Source of the DNA: Bacillota bacterium
Lineage (GTDB): Bacteria > Bacillota > Sulfobacillia > JAJZYS01 > JAJYTV01
Length of the DNA: 64,000 nt
Assembly (NCBI GenBank): GCA_021793645.1
Contig: JAJYSJ010000012.1
Span: forward strand, 1-64,000
Direction: 5' to 3'
The notes beneath the pieces were generated by a model, which worked only from the letters and a program-made list of their open reading frames with translations, was not told the DNA's origin and ran no database searches. Positions 28,440 through 37,344 of this stretch are shown piece by piece (positions within the stretch are counted from its first letter, which is position 1; each line of letters starts with the position of its first letter). The translations under genes and the position numbers were made by a program.

Positions 28440-29204
28440 TTGGATCAGCGGGACAAGGTGCAGCAGCAGTTCGGAAAGCAAGCCGCCAAGTACACGCACA
28501 GTCCCAGCCATGCCTTCGGCCATGACCTTGGCAGACTCTTGGAACTCCTGCCTCTGCAGCCGGAGATGAGGGCGCTCGACGTGGCGACCGGCACGGGGCA
28601 CACGGCGCTCGCGCTCGCCGCACTGGTGCGCGAGGTAGTCGCGGTCGACATCACACCGGAAATGCTTGCAGAGGCCCGCCAGCTCGCAAAGGAGCGCCGG
28701 GTGGAGAACGTGGTCTTCCAAGAAGGCGACGCGGAGGCCCTGCCCTTTCCCGATCAGGTCTTCGACGCAGTGACGTGCCGTCGCGCTCCGCACCACTTCC
28801 CCAACATTCCCGGGTTCCTCGCGGAGGTTTCGCGCGTGCTTCGTTCCGGCGGCAGCTTCGGCTTGGCCGATCAGACGACGCCCGAGTTCGACAGCGGGCG
28901 AGACTTCATCGAGACGTTCGAGAAGCTGCGCGACCCGAGCCACGTCCACGCACTGTCGCCGTCCGACTGGCGGGCGGCGATCGAGGGGGCCGGCTTGCAT
29001 GTCGCCCACTTGGAGGTGCAGACAGAGGACCGCGATGTCGAGGAGTATCTGGATGTCGCAGGTGTACCTGCGGAGCGGCGTGCGGAAATCTATCGGCGCA
29101 TCGCCGCCTCCCCCCGAGAGGCAGCCGAGATGAACGGCTTCCACGAGGTGAACGGCCGCCTGCGCTTCGAGCGCCGACGGGTCATCACCGTAGCGCGCCG
29201 CTAG
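28440..29204 (+). CDS. Class I SAM-dependent methyltransferase
   Basis: A methyltransferase of about 254 residues of the UbiE/Methyltransf_11 type. The SAM-binding motif I reads ALDVATGTGHTALALA, motif II EGDAEALPFPDQVFDAV, and FLAEVSRVLRSGGSFGLAD follows. The N-terminus KVQQQFGKQAAKYTHSPSH is typical of small-molecule methyltransferases. TTG at 28440 is favoured because AGGAGG (28426-28431) is eight bases upstream; the ATG at 28422 overlaps that site. The substrate cannot be told, and menaquinone methylation is not indicated by its neighbours. Confidence 0.85.
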   Translation: MDQRDKVQQQFGKQAAKYTHSPSHAFGHDLGRLLELLPLQPEMRALDVATGTGHTALALAALVREVVAVDITPEMLAEARQLAKERRVENVVFQEGDAEALPFPDQVFDAVTCRRAPHHFPNIPGFLAEVSRVLRSGGSFGLADQTTPEFDSGRDFIETFEKLRDPSHVHALSPSDWRAAIEGAGLHVAHLEVQTEDRDVEEYLDVAGVPAERRAEIYRRIAASPREAAEMNGFHEVNGRLRFERRRVITVARR

Positions 29205-29251
29205 ACGCAGGGACCGCTGCGCCGTGGTCGAAACCCGAGGGCATGACGAAC

Positions 29252-29653
29252 ATGCGTTACGAGCACACCTTGCCGCCGGTCGAGGAGTTCTACCCACTAT
29301 TTCTCTCCACCGGATGGAACGAGAGGCTGAAACTGACGCAGGACCAGTTGGCGGCTGCTCTGCATGCCAGCTGGTTCGGCGTCAGCGTCTACAGCGGCAG
29401 CTCGCTCGTCGGCACCGGGCGACTGCTCTCCGACGGTGTCTACCAATGCATCATCTGCGACGTGATCGTGCGGCCAGACCACCAGGGTCTGGGAATCGGC
29501 CGCGAGATCATCCGGCTACTGCTGGAGCATGGTCGCACTTGCGGAATCCGCTGGATGCAACTCACCTCGGCGCGCGGCAAACGCGGCTTCTACGAGAAGC
29601 TCGGGTTTTCCGCTCGTCCGGACGACGCGCCGGGCATGGATATCTGGCTGTAG
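29252..29653 (+). CDS. GNAT-family N-acetyltransferase
   Basis: A small acyl-CoA-dependent transferase of 133 residues. The acetyl-CoA binding motif A reads VRPDHQGLGIGREIIRLLLEHG, followed by QLTSARGKRGFYEKLGF, typical of GNAT enzymes. The ATG at 29252 has GAGGG about ten bases upstream; an ATG at 29243 is in frame but too close to that site. It is downstream of the methyltransferase by about 48 bases and converges on the nitrilase gene. Confidence 0.85.
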   Translation: MRYEHTLPPVEEFYPLFLSTGWNERLKLTQDQLAAALHASWFGVSVYSGSSLVGTGRLLSDGVYQCIICDVIVRPDHQGLGIGREIIRLLLEHGRTCGIRWMQLTSARGKRGFYEKLGFSARPDDAPGMDIWL

Positions 29654-29665
29654 CCAGCCCTTACC

Positions 29666-31243
29666 CTATTGCGGTGTCCAGAGCGGTCGGTAGTGCTCTG
29701 GACGCCGCCTTCGCAGATGCGGCTTAAGCCGTACATCCGGAAGGCCGCGCAGGGTGGGCCGCGTATCCACAATCCCTTCGGCGCCCTGCAAGGACGCCTC
29801 CCCGCGCCCCTTGGCGGCGCTGAAGACAGCACAAGGCAGTTCCGCAGAGGCATAAGCGACAAACAGGTCGTCACTTGCGGCGCGCACCCGCGGGATGAAG
29901 TAATAGCAGTCATCCGCCGGTGCAGGTCCACGTTCGCTTCGCACAGTGCTCCCCGCAAACCGCCCAGGGGCGAAGCCGAGGCCGCGGTCTGGCGTGAGCA
30001 GCAGGTCGACGCCCTCCATCGCGAACAGGCGTGAGGTCTCCGGCCAGGCGAGTTCTTCGCCCCGACAGAGCCCCACACGCACCCCGGGGAGGTTTACGAT
30101 CGCTCGCTCGGTCCCCCTGTCTTGCGGTCGGCGCAATGCGAGCAGGCCTTCAGGGCCCACAAGGGCAAGGTCTCCCGTGCTGGCACTGCCGAAGGCGAGA
30201 TAGATTCCCTGTGCACGGCAAACTCGTACTGCCTCGTTGGTGCTCTCGGCATCCCATGCACCTTCCAGTGCATCGGCGGGCAAAACGACGACCTGATCGC
30301 GCACACCGCGCAAGTTCCGCACCAGACCGCGCAGACTGCCGCGCAGCGGCAGGGCGGAAACGCGCAGTTCGCCGCCCTGCGGCAGGCTGGGATGCGCATA
30401 GAGATTAAAGAAGGCCTCTGGATTGAAGCGATGGGTGTCGCGCGCTAGCGGAATGCAGTCCCGTGGCGGCAATGGTGCTTTGCGGGTGCCTGGACTCCCC
30501 TTTTCAATCTCCGCCAGCACAATGCCCTCGCCATCGTCGCGCGTCGCAAGGACTGTTCCGTCCGCGGCGAAGATCGTGCTGCCTCCAGAGAAGGCAACGC
30601 CCCGCTCGGTTCCGATGCGGTCCGCGGCAATCAGCGGCAGCCCGAGTTCCCACGCCCGGGCCCACCAGTAGTAGCTGGGGGCAGGGCCGCCGCACCAATT
30701 GGTCGGGAATGCGATCAGGTCAGCGCCAAGAATCTGCAGCACTCTTGCGCCTTCGAACAATTCGATGTCTGCACAGTCCAACAGGCCGATGGCTCCATGC
30801 GGGGTCTGCACGACGACGTGGCCGAGGTCTCCGTCCATCGCCCAGCGCGGCTCCGCTATGAAGCTGTGTACCTTGCGGTACTTCCCGATCAGCCCCTGCG
30901 GACCGACGACCGCGATGCTGTTGTAGTAGATCCCGGTCGCGGCATCGACCTCAGGCAAACCAAGCACCGCAACGCTGTCGTGGACTGCGCAGACCGCCTG
31001 CACCAGCCCGGTCGTCGGACCTGGCAGCGTTTCCACGAGCCCGGAGACGTCCGCCCGGTCGTAAAAGCAGTAACCGGTTGTCGCCATCTCAGGTGCGACC
31101 GCGATGCGAGCACCCGCAGAGAACGCCTGCGACAAGAGGTCTAGGAGACGCCGGGTGTTGCCTTCCTTGTCGTAGAGCGTTGGCAGAAACTGCAGTGCGG
31201 CCACCTTCAATGCAGGCGTCGTGGGACGTGGTGACGCGCTCAT
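29666..31243 (-). CDS. Two-domain carbon-nitrogen hydrolase, second domain degenerate
   Basis: A nitrilase-superfamily protein of 525 residues formed by two hydrolase units. The first (about 12-260) keeps the catalytic triad: Glu in APEMATTGY, Lys in YRKVHSF and Cys in LLDCADIELF. The second (about 285-515) retains a cysteine in VGLCRGEELAWPETSRL, but the Glu and Lys positions are not recognisable, so it is probably inactive or regulatory. Such enzymes hydrolyse amides or nitriles; the substrate is unknown. The start overlaps the marR stop (ATGA), with GAGGG upstream, so regulator and enzyme form one operon. Confidence 0.85.
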   Translation of the reverse strand: MSASPRPTTPALKVAALQFLPTLYDKEGNTRRLLDLLSQAFSAGARIAVAPEMATTGYCFYDRADVSGLVETLPGPTTGLVQAVCAVHDSVAVLGLPEVDAATGIYYNSIAVVGPQGLIGKYRKVHSFIAEPRWAMDGDLGHVVVQTPHGAIGLLDCADIELFEGARVLQILGADLIAFPTNWCGGPAPSYYWWARAWELGLPLIAADRIGTERGVAFSGGSTIFAADGTVLATRDDGEGIVLAEIEKGSPGTRKAPLPPRDCIPLARDTHRFNPEAFFNLYAHPSLPQGGELRVSALPLRGSLRGLVRNLRGVRDQVVVLPADALEGAWDAESTNEAVRVCRAQGIYLAFGSASTGDLALVGPEGLLALRRPQDRGTERAIVNLPGVRVGLCRGEELAWPETSRLFAMEGVDLLLTPDRGLGFAPGRFAGSTVRSERGPAPADDCYYFIPRVRAASDDLFVAYASAELPCAVFSAAKGRGEASLQGAEGIVDTRPTLRGLPDVRLKPHLRRRRPEHYRPLWTPQ

Positions 31244-31704
31244 GATCCCTCGGCCTCGGCCGGCAACGCACCGCGGATGATCTCCGAAAGGGTGCTCCAC
31301 ACTCCAGTTAGGCGGACGAGCTCCTCCTTGTGGACGATCGTCAGGCCTCGCAGGATCTGCTTGCCCTCCGTTGTCAGCGCCACGTCTACCACGCGGTGGT
31401 CCAGGGCGGATTGCCGCCTGAAAACAAGATTGGCGCTCTCCATCCGATCCACCAGCCCCACGACCGTATGGTGGCGCACTTGCAGGTGTTCGGCGATCTC
31501 CTTGATCGTTGCGAACTCGCGGCCTGGCATGCCCTGAATCGTCAGCAGCAGCTGGTGCTGCTGCGGACTGAGGCCAGCACGTCGGGCAGCCTCCTCGCTG
31601 AAGCGCAGAAAGCGCCGCAACTCGCCGCGAAACGCGGAAAGCTTCTCGTACTCGCGTTTGGTGACAAGAGCGCCGTCTGCGGCCGACCGCGGCGAATCTG
31701 ACAT
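31240..31704 (-). CDS. MarR-family transcriptional regulator
   Basis: A winged-helix regulator of 154 residues: SPQQHQLLLTIQGMPG, then IKEIAEHLQVRHHTVVGLVDRME (recognition helix) and the wing LVFRRQSALDHRVVDVALTTEG. Effector unknown. It precedes and overlaps the two-domain nitrilase gene, and is divergent from the ClC channel gene. A palindrome in the shared intergenic region overlaps a promoter and could be its operator. AGGAGGAG upstream of the ATG supports this start. Confidence 0.92.
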   Translation of the reverse strand: MSDSPRSAADGALVTKREYEKLSAFRGELRRFLRFSEEAARRAGLSPQQHQLLLTIQGMPGREFATIKEIAEHLQVRHHTVVGLVDRMESANLVFRRQSALDHRVVDVALTTEGKQILRGLTIVHKEELVRLTGVWSTLSEIIRGALPAEAEGS

Positions 31705-31753
31705 GTCTCTCCTCCTGAAACCATCATACCTTGATCCTCCCGCCGTTGGCGGG

Positions 31754-31783
31754 TTCGCAAATTATATCGTCATCCGATATACT
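31754..31783 (+). promoter_or_regulatory. Candidate operator and promoter between marR and ClC gene
   Basis: A six-base inverted repeat atatcg-tcatc-cgatat (31764-31780) lies in the short AT-rich region between the divergent genes. TATACT (31778-31783) with TTCGCA 18 bases upstream could be the ClC promoter, with the palindrome in the spacer. MarR proteins usually bind such sites next to their own gene. Both calls are inferences. Confidence 0.5.
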
Positions 31784-31817
31784 ATACCGTGTCCAAAGAA
31801 AGGTTGCGGTAGATCGG

Positions 31818-33662
31818 ATGAACGGTGCGCGGATCCTTCACGGGGCACGTCGGCTGCGGGGCGACTATCGCACGGACGCAGGCCGACTTCTCTACCTGTC
31901 GCTATGGTCCATCGTGGTCGGGGCTGGCGCCGGCATTGTGGCCGTTGTGCTCCTGCATCTGATCGGACTCGTTACCCATCTCTCCTATGACGGAACCTTC
32001 GCCTGGTCGCTTGTGGTGCCGAACCCGGCGCACTGGGGATGGCCTTCCGTCTTCGTGCCGGTCGTCGGCGGTCTTCTCGTCGGGCTGATGGCGCGCTACG
32101 GCAGTGACAAGATCCGGGGACACGGCATACCGGAGGCCATCCAGACGATCCTCGAGGACCGCAGTGTGATGGAACCCAAGGTCGCGGTGATCAAGCCGCT
32201 GGCGTCTGCGATCACGATCGGCACCGGAGGGCCCTTCGGAGCGGAGGGTCCGATCATTATGACGGGCGGGGCGTTCGGATCGCTGCTCGCGCAGTGGCTT
32301 CCGGTCACCACGCGCGAGCGCCGCACGCTGCTCGTCGCCGGTGCCGCGGCCGGCATGGCCGCCACATTCGGATCTCCGATCTCCGCCTCGCTGCTCGCTG
32401 TGGAACTGCTCTTGTTCGAATGGTCTCCGCGAAGCTTCGTGCCGGTGACGATTGCGAGCGTCGTCGCCTACTCGCTGCGCACACTCTTCTACGGTACGGC
32501 TCCGGTCTTCGGAAACGGCATGATGCTCCCCTGGCCGCACCTCAGTTGGCTGTGGGCAGCGGCGGCACTCGGCGTCGCGGCAGGCATCGCCTCGGGGCTC
32601 TTGACCAAGGCTGTGTACTTCGTCGAGGACGCCTACCGCCGCCTGCCGATCCACTGGATGTGGTGGCCCGCGATCGGCGGGGTCTTCGTCGGGCTTGCGG
32701 GCCTCGCGGTTCCACAGGTGCTCGGCGTTGGCTACCCGGTCATCCGTTCACTCGACGCGGGCGAGATCCTGCCACTGGCGGCGCTCGCGCTGCTCGTGGC
32801 GAAGGCTGTCGTCTGGATCCTTGCCTTGAGTTCCGGTACGTCGGGCGGCGTACTTGCGCCATTGCTCATGATCGGTGGAGCGCTCGGTGCCCTGGCGAGC
32901 CCGCTCCTGCCAGGCCATCTGCCGGCCCTCTGGGCGACCGTCGGCATGGCGGCGCTGCTCGGCGGGACCATGCGCGCGCCGTTCACTGCGACGATCTTCG
33001 CCCTCGAGACGACGCACGACTGGACGGTCGCATTCCCCGTCTTTCTTGCGAGCGTCATCAGCACCGCAGTTACGGTCATCTGGATCCCGCGCTCGATCCT
33101 CACGGAAAAGGTGGCGCGCCGCGGCGTTCATGTCGCACGAGAGTACGAGGTGGCACCGTTCGAGCGCTTTAGCGTCGGCCAGGCCATGCTCGCGTGGCCG
33201 CCAGCCGGTCTGCTGCGCACGGCGCATCAACCCGCTGCCGCAGACACGTCCAGCGATGGCGACGCTTCACCCAGTCTGCCTGACATCTTGCCGGTTGTAG
33301 ACGATGCAGGCCACGTGCTTGGCGCCGCTCGGCGCGCGGATGTCTTAGGCATCTGTGCACCAGCCGACCTAAGGCAATTGGTCCGACCCGTCCCCAGCGT
33401 CTCGCCCACTGCACGCCTGGCGGATGCTGTTGCTGCGATGGCCCAGTCCGAGGTCGAGGCAGCGCTCGTCGTGGGGCCGAACGGCGAGCCGGTCGGATGG
33501 CTGCCCCTCGCGGCGACTCTGGCGGCCTGGCGCAGTACATGGACGGATGAGCACGTCGCCCAGCGCATTTTCAAGCGCGTGCGCAGAGTCGGAGACAACA
33601 CCGCCGAGCAGGATTCCCCCGACGTCCTTACTCGTGATCGCGCCGGACAAGAGCCAAGCTAG
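31818..33662 (+). CDS. ClC-family chloride channel or transporter with CBS domains
   Basis: A 614-residue ClC protein with about ten to twelve membrane helices and a C-terminal pair of CBS domains (from about 445). Selectivity-filter motifs are present as GHGIPEAI, GTGGPFGAEGP and SGTSGGVLAPLL. The gating position is occupied by Glu in GAEGP, which in characterised proteins marks the external gate. Whether it is a channel or a proton-coupled exchanger cannot be settled. The ATG at 31818 agrees with the usual start but has a poor ribosome binding site. It is divergent from marR and may be controlled by it. Confidence 0.92.
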   Translation: MNGARILHGARRLRGDYRTDAGRLLYLSLWSIVVGAGAGIVAVVLLHLIGLVTHLSYDGTFAWSLVVPNPAHWGWPSVFVPVVGGLLVGLMARYGSDKIRGHGIPEAIQTILEDRSVMEPKVAVIKPLASAITIGTGGPFGAEGPIIMTGGAFGSLLAQWLPVTTRERRTLLVAGAAAGMAATFGSPISASLLAVELLLFEWSPRSFVPVTIASVVAYSLRTLFYGTAPVFGNGMMLPWPHLSWLWAAAALGVAAGIASGLLTKAVYFVEDAYRRLPIHWMWWPAIGGVFVGLAGLAVPQVLGVGYPVIRSLDAGEILPLAALALLVAKAVVWILALSSGTSGGVLAPLLMIGGALGALASPLLPGHLPALWATVGMAALLGGTMRAPFTATIFALETTHDWTVAFPVFLASVISTAVTVIWIPRSILTEKVARRGVHVAREYEVAPFERFSVGQAMLAWPPAGLLRTAHQPAAADTSSDGDASPSLPDILPVVDDAGHVLGAARRADVLGICAPADLRQLVRPVPSVSPTARLADAVAAMAQSEVEAALVVGPNGEPVGWLPLAATLAAWRSTWTDEHVAQRIFKRVRRVGDNTAEQDSPDVLTRDRAGQEPS

Positions 33663-33822
33663 GGAAGCGCACCGCCTGCCCTCGGCTGCCGCCGCGCCAG
33701 GCTTGCGGGGAGACGACTTCGCCTCCACTAGATTTCGGAAGGTTCGGCGCGCCTTGGGGCGAAGTGAAAACTCGAGCTGCTTGTGCACTATCAGCGCTAC
33801 AGCCTGAACGGAGGAACGACGC

Positions 33823-34713
33823 TTGCGACTTCTTTCGTTGTTCAAGCCAGAGTACGTCTACCGCCCTCGGCAAGTCCTGCGACGCATCCGCCTGACGTCT
33901 CGGCGCGTGGCGCAAGACGAATGCGTCGTCGACCTCCCCTGGGGATTGACGCTCTCCGTCAACCCGCACGAACTGATCGGGAACTGCGTCGCCCGTCTAG
34001 GCGTCTACGACCTCACTGTCAGCGAGGCGCTTTGGCGCCTTCTGGATCCCGGGGAAACCGCAGTCGACGTCGGCAGCAACGTCGGCTACACCGCGAGCAT
34101 CCTGGCACAGCGGACGGGGCCGACGGGCCAGGTCTATTGCTTTGAACCCCACCCGGACATCTTCCGGCGGCTGCAGCGCAACGTGTCCCGCTGGGATCTC
34201 CCCGTCAGCGCAAGAAACGTCGCGGTCTCCGACGATGACGGAGAGGCCGAACTGCGTGTACCGCGGTACTTCCCAGGTAACCAGGGAACAGCATCGCTGG
34301 CGATGACGCCGACCGAAGGCACCGGGCAGGGCATCAAGGTCCACACGCTCACCTTGGACGGCCTCGACGACCTGGTGGGACCGATCGGCGTGATGAAGGT
34401 AGACGTGGAGGGGCACGAACCGGCAGTCTTTCACGGTGCCCAAGGTCGCCTGCAGCGGGGTGAGATTCGCGACATCGTATTTGAGGATCACGGAGCGTTC
34501 CCGACGCCTGCGATGCGCCTTCTCGCGGACTACGGCTATCGGCTGTACGCTTTGCGCCACCGCTTTCGGGGACCGTACCTCACGGCGCCCCGCGCGGGGA
34601 AAGGCGGCGCTGATCCGCCGAACTACCTTGCCACGCTAGACCCGGAGCGCGCAGAGCAGCGCTTCGCGCAAGCCGGCTGGAGCCTCCTGACCCGGCGCAG
34701 CGTGCGCGGCTAG
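33823..34713 (+). CDS. FkbM-family methyltransferase
   Basis: A 296-residue SAM-dependent methyltransferase of the FkbM type, usually acting on hydroxyls of sugars or secondary metabolites. Seen motifs are AVDVGSNVGYTASILAQ (motif I), VYCFEPHPDIFRRLQRNV, and the family-typical GVMKVDVEGHEPAVFHGA. The TTG start at 33823 is eight bases after GGAGG. It stands alone, with no glycosyltransferases or polyketide genes nearby, so the substrate remains open. Confidence 0.88.
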   Translation: MRLLSLFKPEYVYRPRQVLRRIRLTSRRVAQDECVVDLPWGLTLSVNPHELIGNCVARLGVYDLTVSEALWRLLDPGETAVDVGSNVGYTASILAQRTGPTGQVYCFEPHPDIFRRLQRNVSRWDLPVSARNVAVSDDDGEAELRVPRYFPGNQGTASLAMTPTEGTGQGIKVHTLTLDGLDDLVGPIGVMKVDVEGHEPAVFHGAQGRLQRGEIRDIVFEDHGAFPTPAMRLLADYGYRLYALRHRFRGPYLTAPRAGKGGADPPNYLATLDPERAEQRFAQAGWSLLTRRSVRG

Positions 34714-34733
34714 CCGGCTCTGCCCTTCCCTTC

Positions 34734-35651
34734 TTAAACGAACTTGATCCGCGGATCGGCAACTGCGTAGAGCAGGTCTGCCACAAGGCTCCCGCAGATC
34801 GTGACCGCGCCGATGACCAAGACGAGGTCGACGGCGACGCCGTAATTAAAGGCGACCAGTGCGTAGACGAGCGCGCTTCCCAGACCCTGCATCGCGAAGA
34901 TCCATTCGATCACGATCACGTTGTTGAAGAGGCTCGGGAGCGAAAGGCCAGCGATCGTGATAGCGGGCAATAGCGCATTGCGCAGGACGTGAACGACGAT
35001 GACGCGGTCTTCCGGCAGTCCCTTGGCGCGGGCGGTGCGAATATAGTCCGAACGCAGCGCCTCGTCGATCGCCCCACGGAAATAGGTGGTCCAAGTCGCA
35101 ATGGTAGTGATCGCGAGCGTAACCACCGGCAGGATCATCTCCACGATCCAGTTGCTGAACCCCTGCGACGAGGGATCCAGGTTCGGACCGACTGCGGGCA
35201 GCCACAGAAGTTGAAGGCCGAAGACGAAGATCAGCACGAAGCCCACCCAAAAGGATGGGAGTGTGAACAATATAAAGGTAATCAGAGACGCGGCCCGGTC
35301 AAACAGCGTTCGGGGACGCTTCGCCTGCACGTAGGCGATCCAGAAGGCGCAGAACGCAGCCAAGGCGCTCCCGAGGAACAGCAGTTCGAGGCTGGGTGGA
35401 GCGTACTGCCAAGCCAACGCAGCCCCGCCAGAAGCGAGCTGGTGCAGCCACAAGAGGAACTGGATCGGCAGTGGCTGGTCCAGGCCCATCCCCTGGGCGA
35501 TCTGCGCCACGGTACCGGGTGACGCCCGGGGCCCCGCCATGATCGCAGCCAGGTTGAACGGCATCAACTTCAACAGAACAAAGGCGGCGACGCTCACGAC
35601 AAAGAGCGTGAAGACCGCTTCCCCGACCCTGCGGGCGACATAGCGTGCCAT
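34734..35651 (-). CDS. ABC transporter permease, DppB/OppB type
   Basis: A membrane protein of 305 residues with six hydrophobic segments. The cytoplasmic coupling loop of the peptide/nickel class is present (DYIRTARAKGLPEDRVIVVH), followed by RNALLPAITIAGLSLPSLFNN. It would form a heterodimeric import channel with the DppC-type protein encoded just upstream, separated by two bases. GGAGG lies ten bases before the ATG. No substrate-binding protein or ATPase gene is in the neighbourhood, so the substrate is unknown and the system must borrow partners from elsewhere if active. Confidence 0.9.
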   Translation of the reverse strand: MARYVARRVGEAVFTLFVVSVAAFVLLKLMPFNLAAIMAGPRASPGTVAQIAQGMGLDQPLPIQFLLWLHQLASGGAALAWQYAPPSLELLFLGSALAAFCAFWIAYVQAKRPRTLFDRAASLITFILFTLPSFWVGFVLIFVFGLQLLWLPAVGPNLDPSSQGFSNWIVEMILPVVTLAITTIATWTTYFRGAIDEALRSDYIRTARAKGLPEDRVIVVHVLRNALLPAITIAGLSLPSLFNNVIVIEWIFAMQGLGSALVYALVAFNYGVAVDLVLVIGAVTICGSLVADLLYAVADPRIKFV

Positions 35652-35653
35652 GC

Positions 35654-36547
35654 CTATTGCGCCTCCATGCTTTCCTGCGGATTGAGCGCGCTCCGGACGG
35701 CTTCTCCGAGGAAGTAAACGGAGACAAGCAGGACCGAGAAGGCCAAGCCCGGGGGGTATACAACCCACCATTGCCCACCGACGATATTGTCCATGTTGCC
35801 GGCGAACATGCTCGCCCAGTTCCAGGGCGGTGGCAGCCCAAGTCCGATGAACGTGGTGATCGCCATGACGAGCACCACGTTCGCGAACAGGTTGGTGGAT
35901 GCGACCACGATGTCGTCGAGGAGGTTGGGCAGCACGTGGTGTACGAGAATGCGGGCATGCGAGTCACCACAGGCGATGGCCGCTTCGATGAACGGCTGAC
36001 GCCGCACGATCAGGGTGCGGGCGCGAATGATGCGCGCCGCGGCTGGCCATGCGGTCAGTGCCACGACGATGATCAGAGACTTCGTGCTCGCCCCAAGCAG
36101 GGACTCGATCAGGAGGATTGGGACAACCTGCGGGATGCTCAGGAACATGTCGGTGATGCGCATCAGCACGCTGTCGAAGACCGAACCGCTGTATCCGGCG
36201 ACGAGTCCCGTGGCGATACCGATGATCGCTGCAGCGATCGCGGTCGCGAACCCCGCGAGAATCGGACGCTGGCCGCCGACCATCAACTGGGCGAGCTCAT
36301 CCTGGCCTAGCACATTGGTTCCTAGTGGGTGCGCAAAGCTCGGCCCGAACAGTTGAGTGGCCATGTCGTAGTGCTCACCGGCTGCCTTGTCAAAGACGGG
36401 GCCGAGAAAGGAAAAGAGGAGCAGCAGCGCCAGCATGCTGCCGCCGATCCAGAATAGGGGATGGCGGAACAACCTGCGCCACTTCCGGGGCAGGCGTATG
36501 GCAACATCCTGGCGGTCAATGCCTGGCGTTAGCGGATGAGTGGTCAT
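35654..36547 (-). CDS. ABC transporter permease, DppC/OppC type
   Basis: The second permease, 297 residues. It has a short cytosolic N-terminus, a first helix (WIGGSMLALLLLFSFLG), then HPLGTNVLGQDELAQLM, the hallmark of the DppC N-terminal region (usually HxLGTDxxGRD). Five further helices follow, with the coupling loop EAAIACGDSHARILVHHVLPN. The usual TDxxGRD reads TNVLGQD, a mild departure. It is the first gene of the pair and a GAAAGGCG ribosome binding site precedes the ATG. Confidence 0.9.
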   Translation of the reverse strand: MTTHPLTPGIDRQDVAIRLPRKWRRLFRHPLFWIGGSMLALLLLFSFLGPVFDKAAGEHYDMATQLFGPSFAHPLGTNVLGQDELAQLMVGGQRPILAGFATAIAAAIIGIATGLVAGYSGSVFDSVLMRITDMFLSIPQVVPILLIESLLGASTKSLIIVVALTAWPAAARIIRARTLIVRRQPFIEAAIACGDSHARILVHHVLPNLLDDIVVASTNLFANVVLVMAITTFIGLGLPPPWNWASMFAGNMDNIVGGQWWVVYPPGLAFSVLLVSVYFLGEAVRSALNPQESMEAQ

Positions 36548-36644
36548 TATGCGCCTTTCTTGCCGCGGCTGATTCTTCCAAAGTAAGGTTAATAGTTACT
36601 TCTCCCGCTTCGGAAATACTCCTGTCGGCTTCCGCTCGCCCCGG

Positions 36645-37148
36645 CTAGCTCCTCCACTGGAAGTGCGGAGCCTCAAGTTCAGTCACCAGTCCTGTCCGAG
36701 GGTGAACGGAGATGCGGCTCGCAAAGATCTCACCTCGCGCGGATTGGTAGATCACCGAGAAGTGTGCGGGATTCGGCATCGGGCCCGCTTCGTTTCCCAA
36801 CGTGAGTTCCACACGCACATCCTCACCTGGAGCAAGCACCCTTCCAAGCACACCAGCCGTCTGAGTGCGGCTGATCCCGTCTTCGCCTTCATGGGAGATG
36901 CCCTTGAGCAGGCCCGCTCCTTGCCCCACGTTCCGGATGCGGTAGGAGTAGAGGCCCGACACCACTGCATCATCCTCCGCCAGCTCTACGTGGGGCGGAT
37001 CAGCACGATCCACGAGCATCACCGGCGTGACCGCGAGACGGCGTAGCTTGGCCGCCTCGCGCACGCCAAATCCCGTGGCGAATGCGGAGACTGCGGCGGC
37101 CGCAGCCGCCACGAGGCTAGCCCAGTCTGCTGCCATTGCCGACGCCAT
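36645..37148 (-). CDS. Membrane-anchored protein of unknown function
   Basis: The 167-residue product has one N-terminal hydrophobic segment (about 8-28), a basic stretch, and a C-terminal domain of about 120 residues that looks like an all-beta fold (VSGLYSYRIRNVGQGAGLLKG, VLAPGEDVRVELTLGN). No family was recognised. The ATG at 37148 follows AGGAGGAGAAGAAG; an ATG at 37172 overlaps that site. A protein with similar design (short anchor, beta domain with an RNxG segment) is encoded in the island at 52.5-53.7 kb, but I would not claim homology. Confidence 0.6.
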   Translation of the reverse strand: MASAMAADWASLVAAAAAAVSAFATGFGVREAAKLRRLAVTPVMLVDRADPPHVELAEDDAVVSGLYSYRIRNVGQGAGLLKGISHEGEDGISRTQTAGVLGRVLAPGEDVRVELTLGNEAGPMPNPAHFSVIYQSARGEIFASRISVHPRTGLVTELEAPHFQWRS

Positions 37149-37344
37149 TCTTCTTCTCCTCCTGCTGCACAAGGCCGCTCCAACCTGTGTTCATTGTTGG
37201 GTTCGCGCCGGTTCTCCATGAGGGCTGAACAGAGGCACCCCCGCCCCCCGCACGGCCGCACTCGAATGGCACCGCAGATGGCTCTTCCACAATCATCCGC
37301 AACAGCGGCCTTGGAAATGAAGTGTCTGCGGCACAGCCAAGAGA

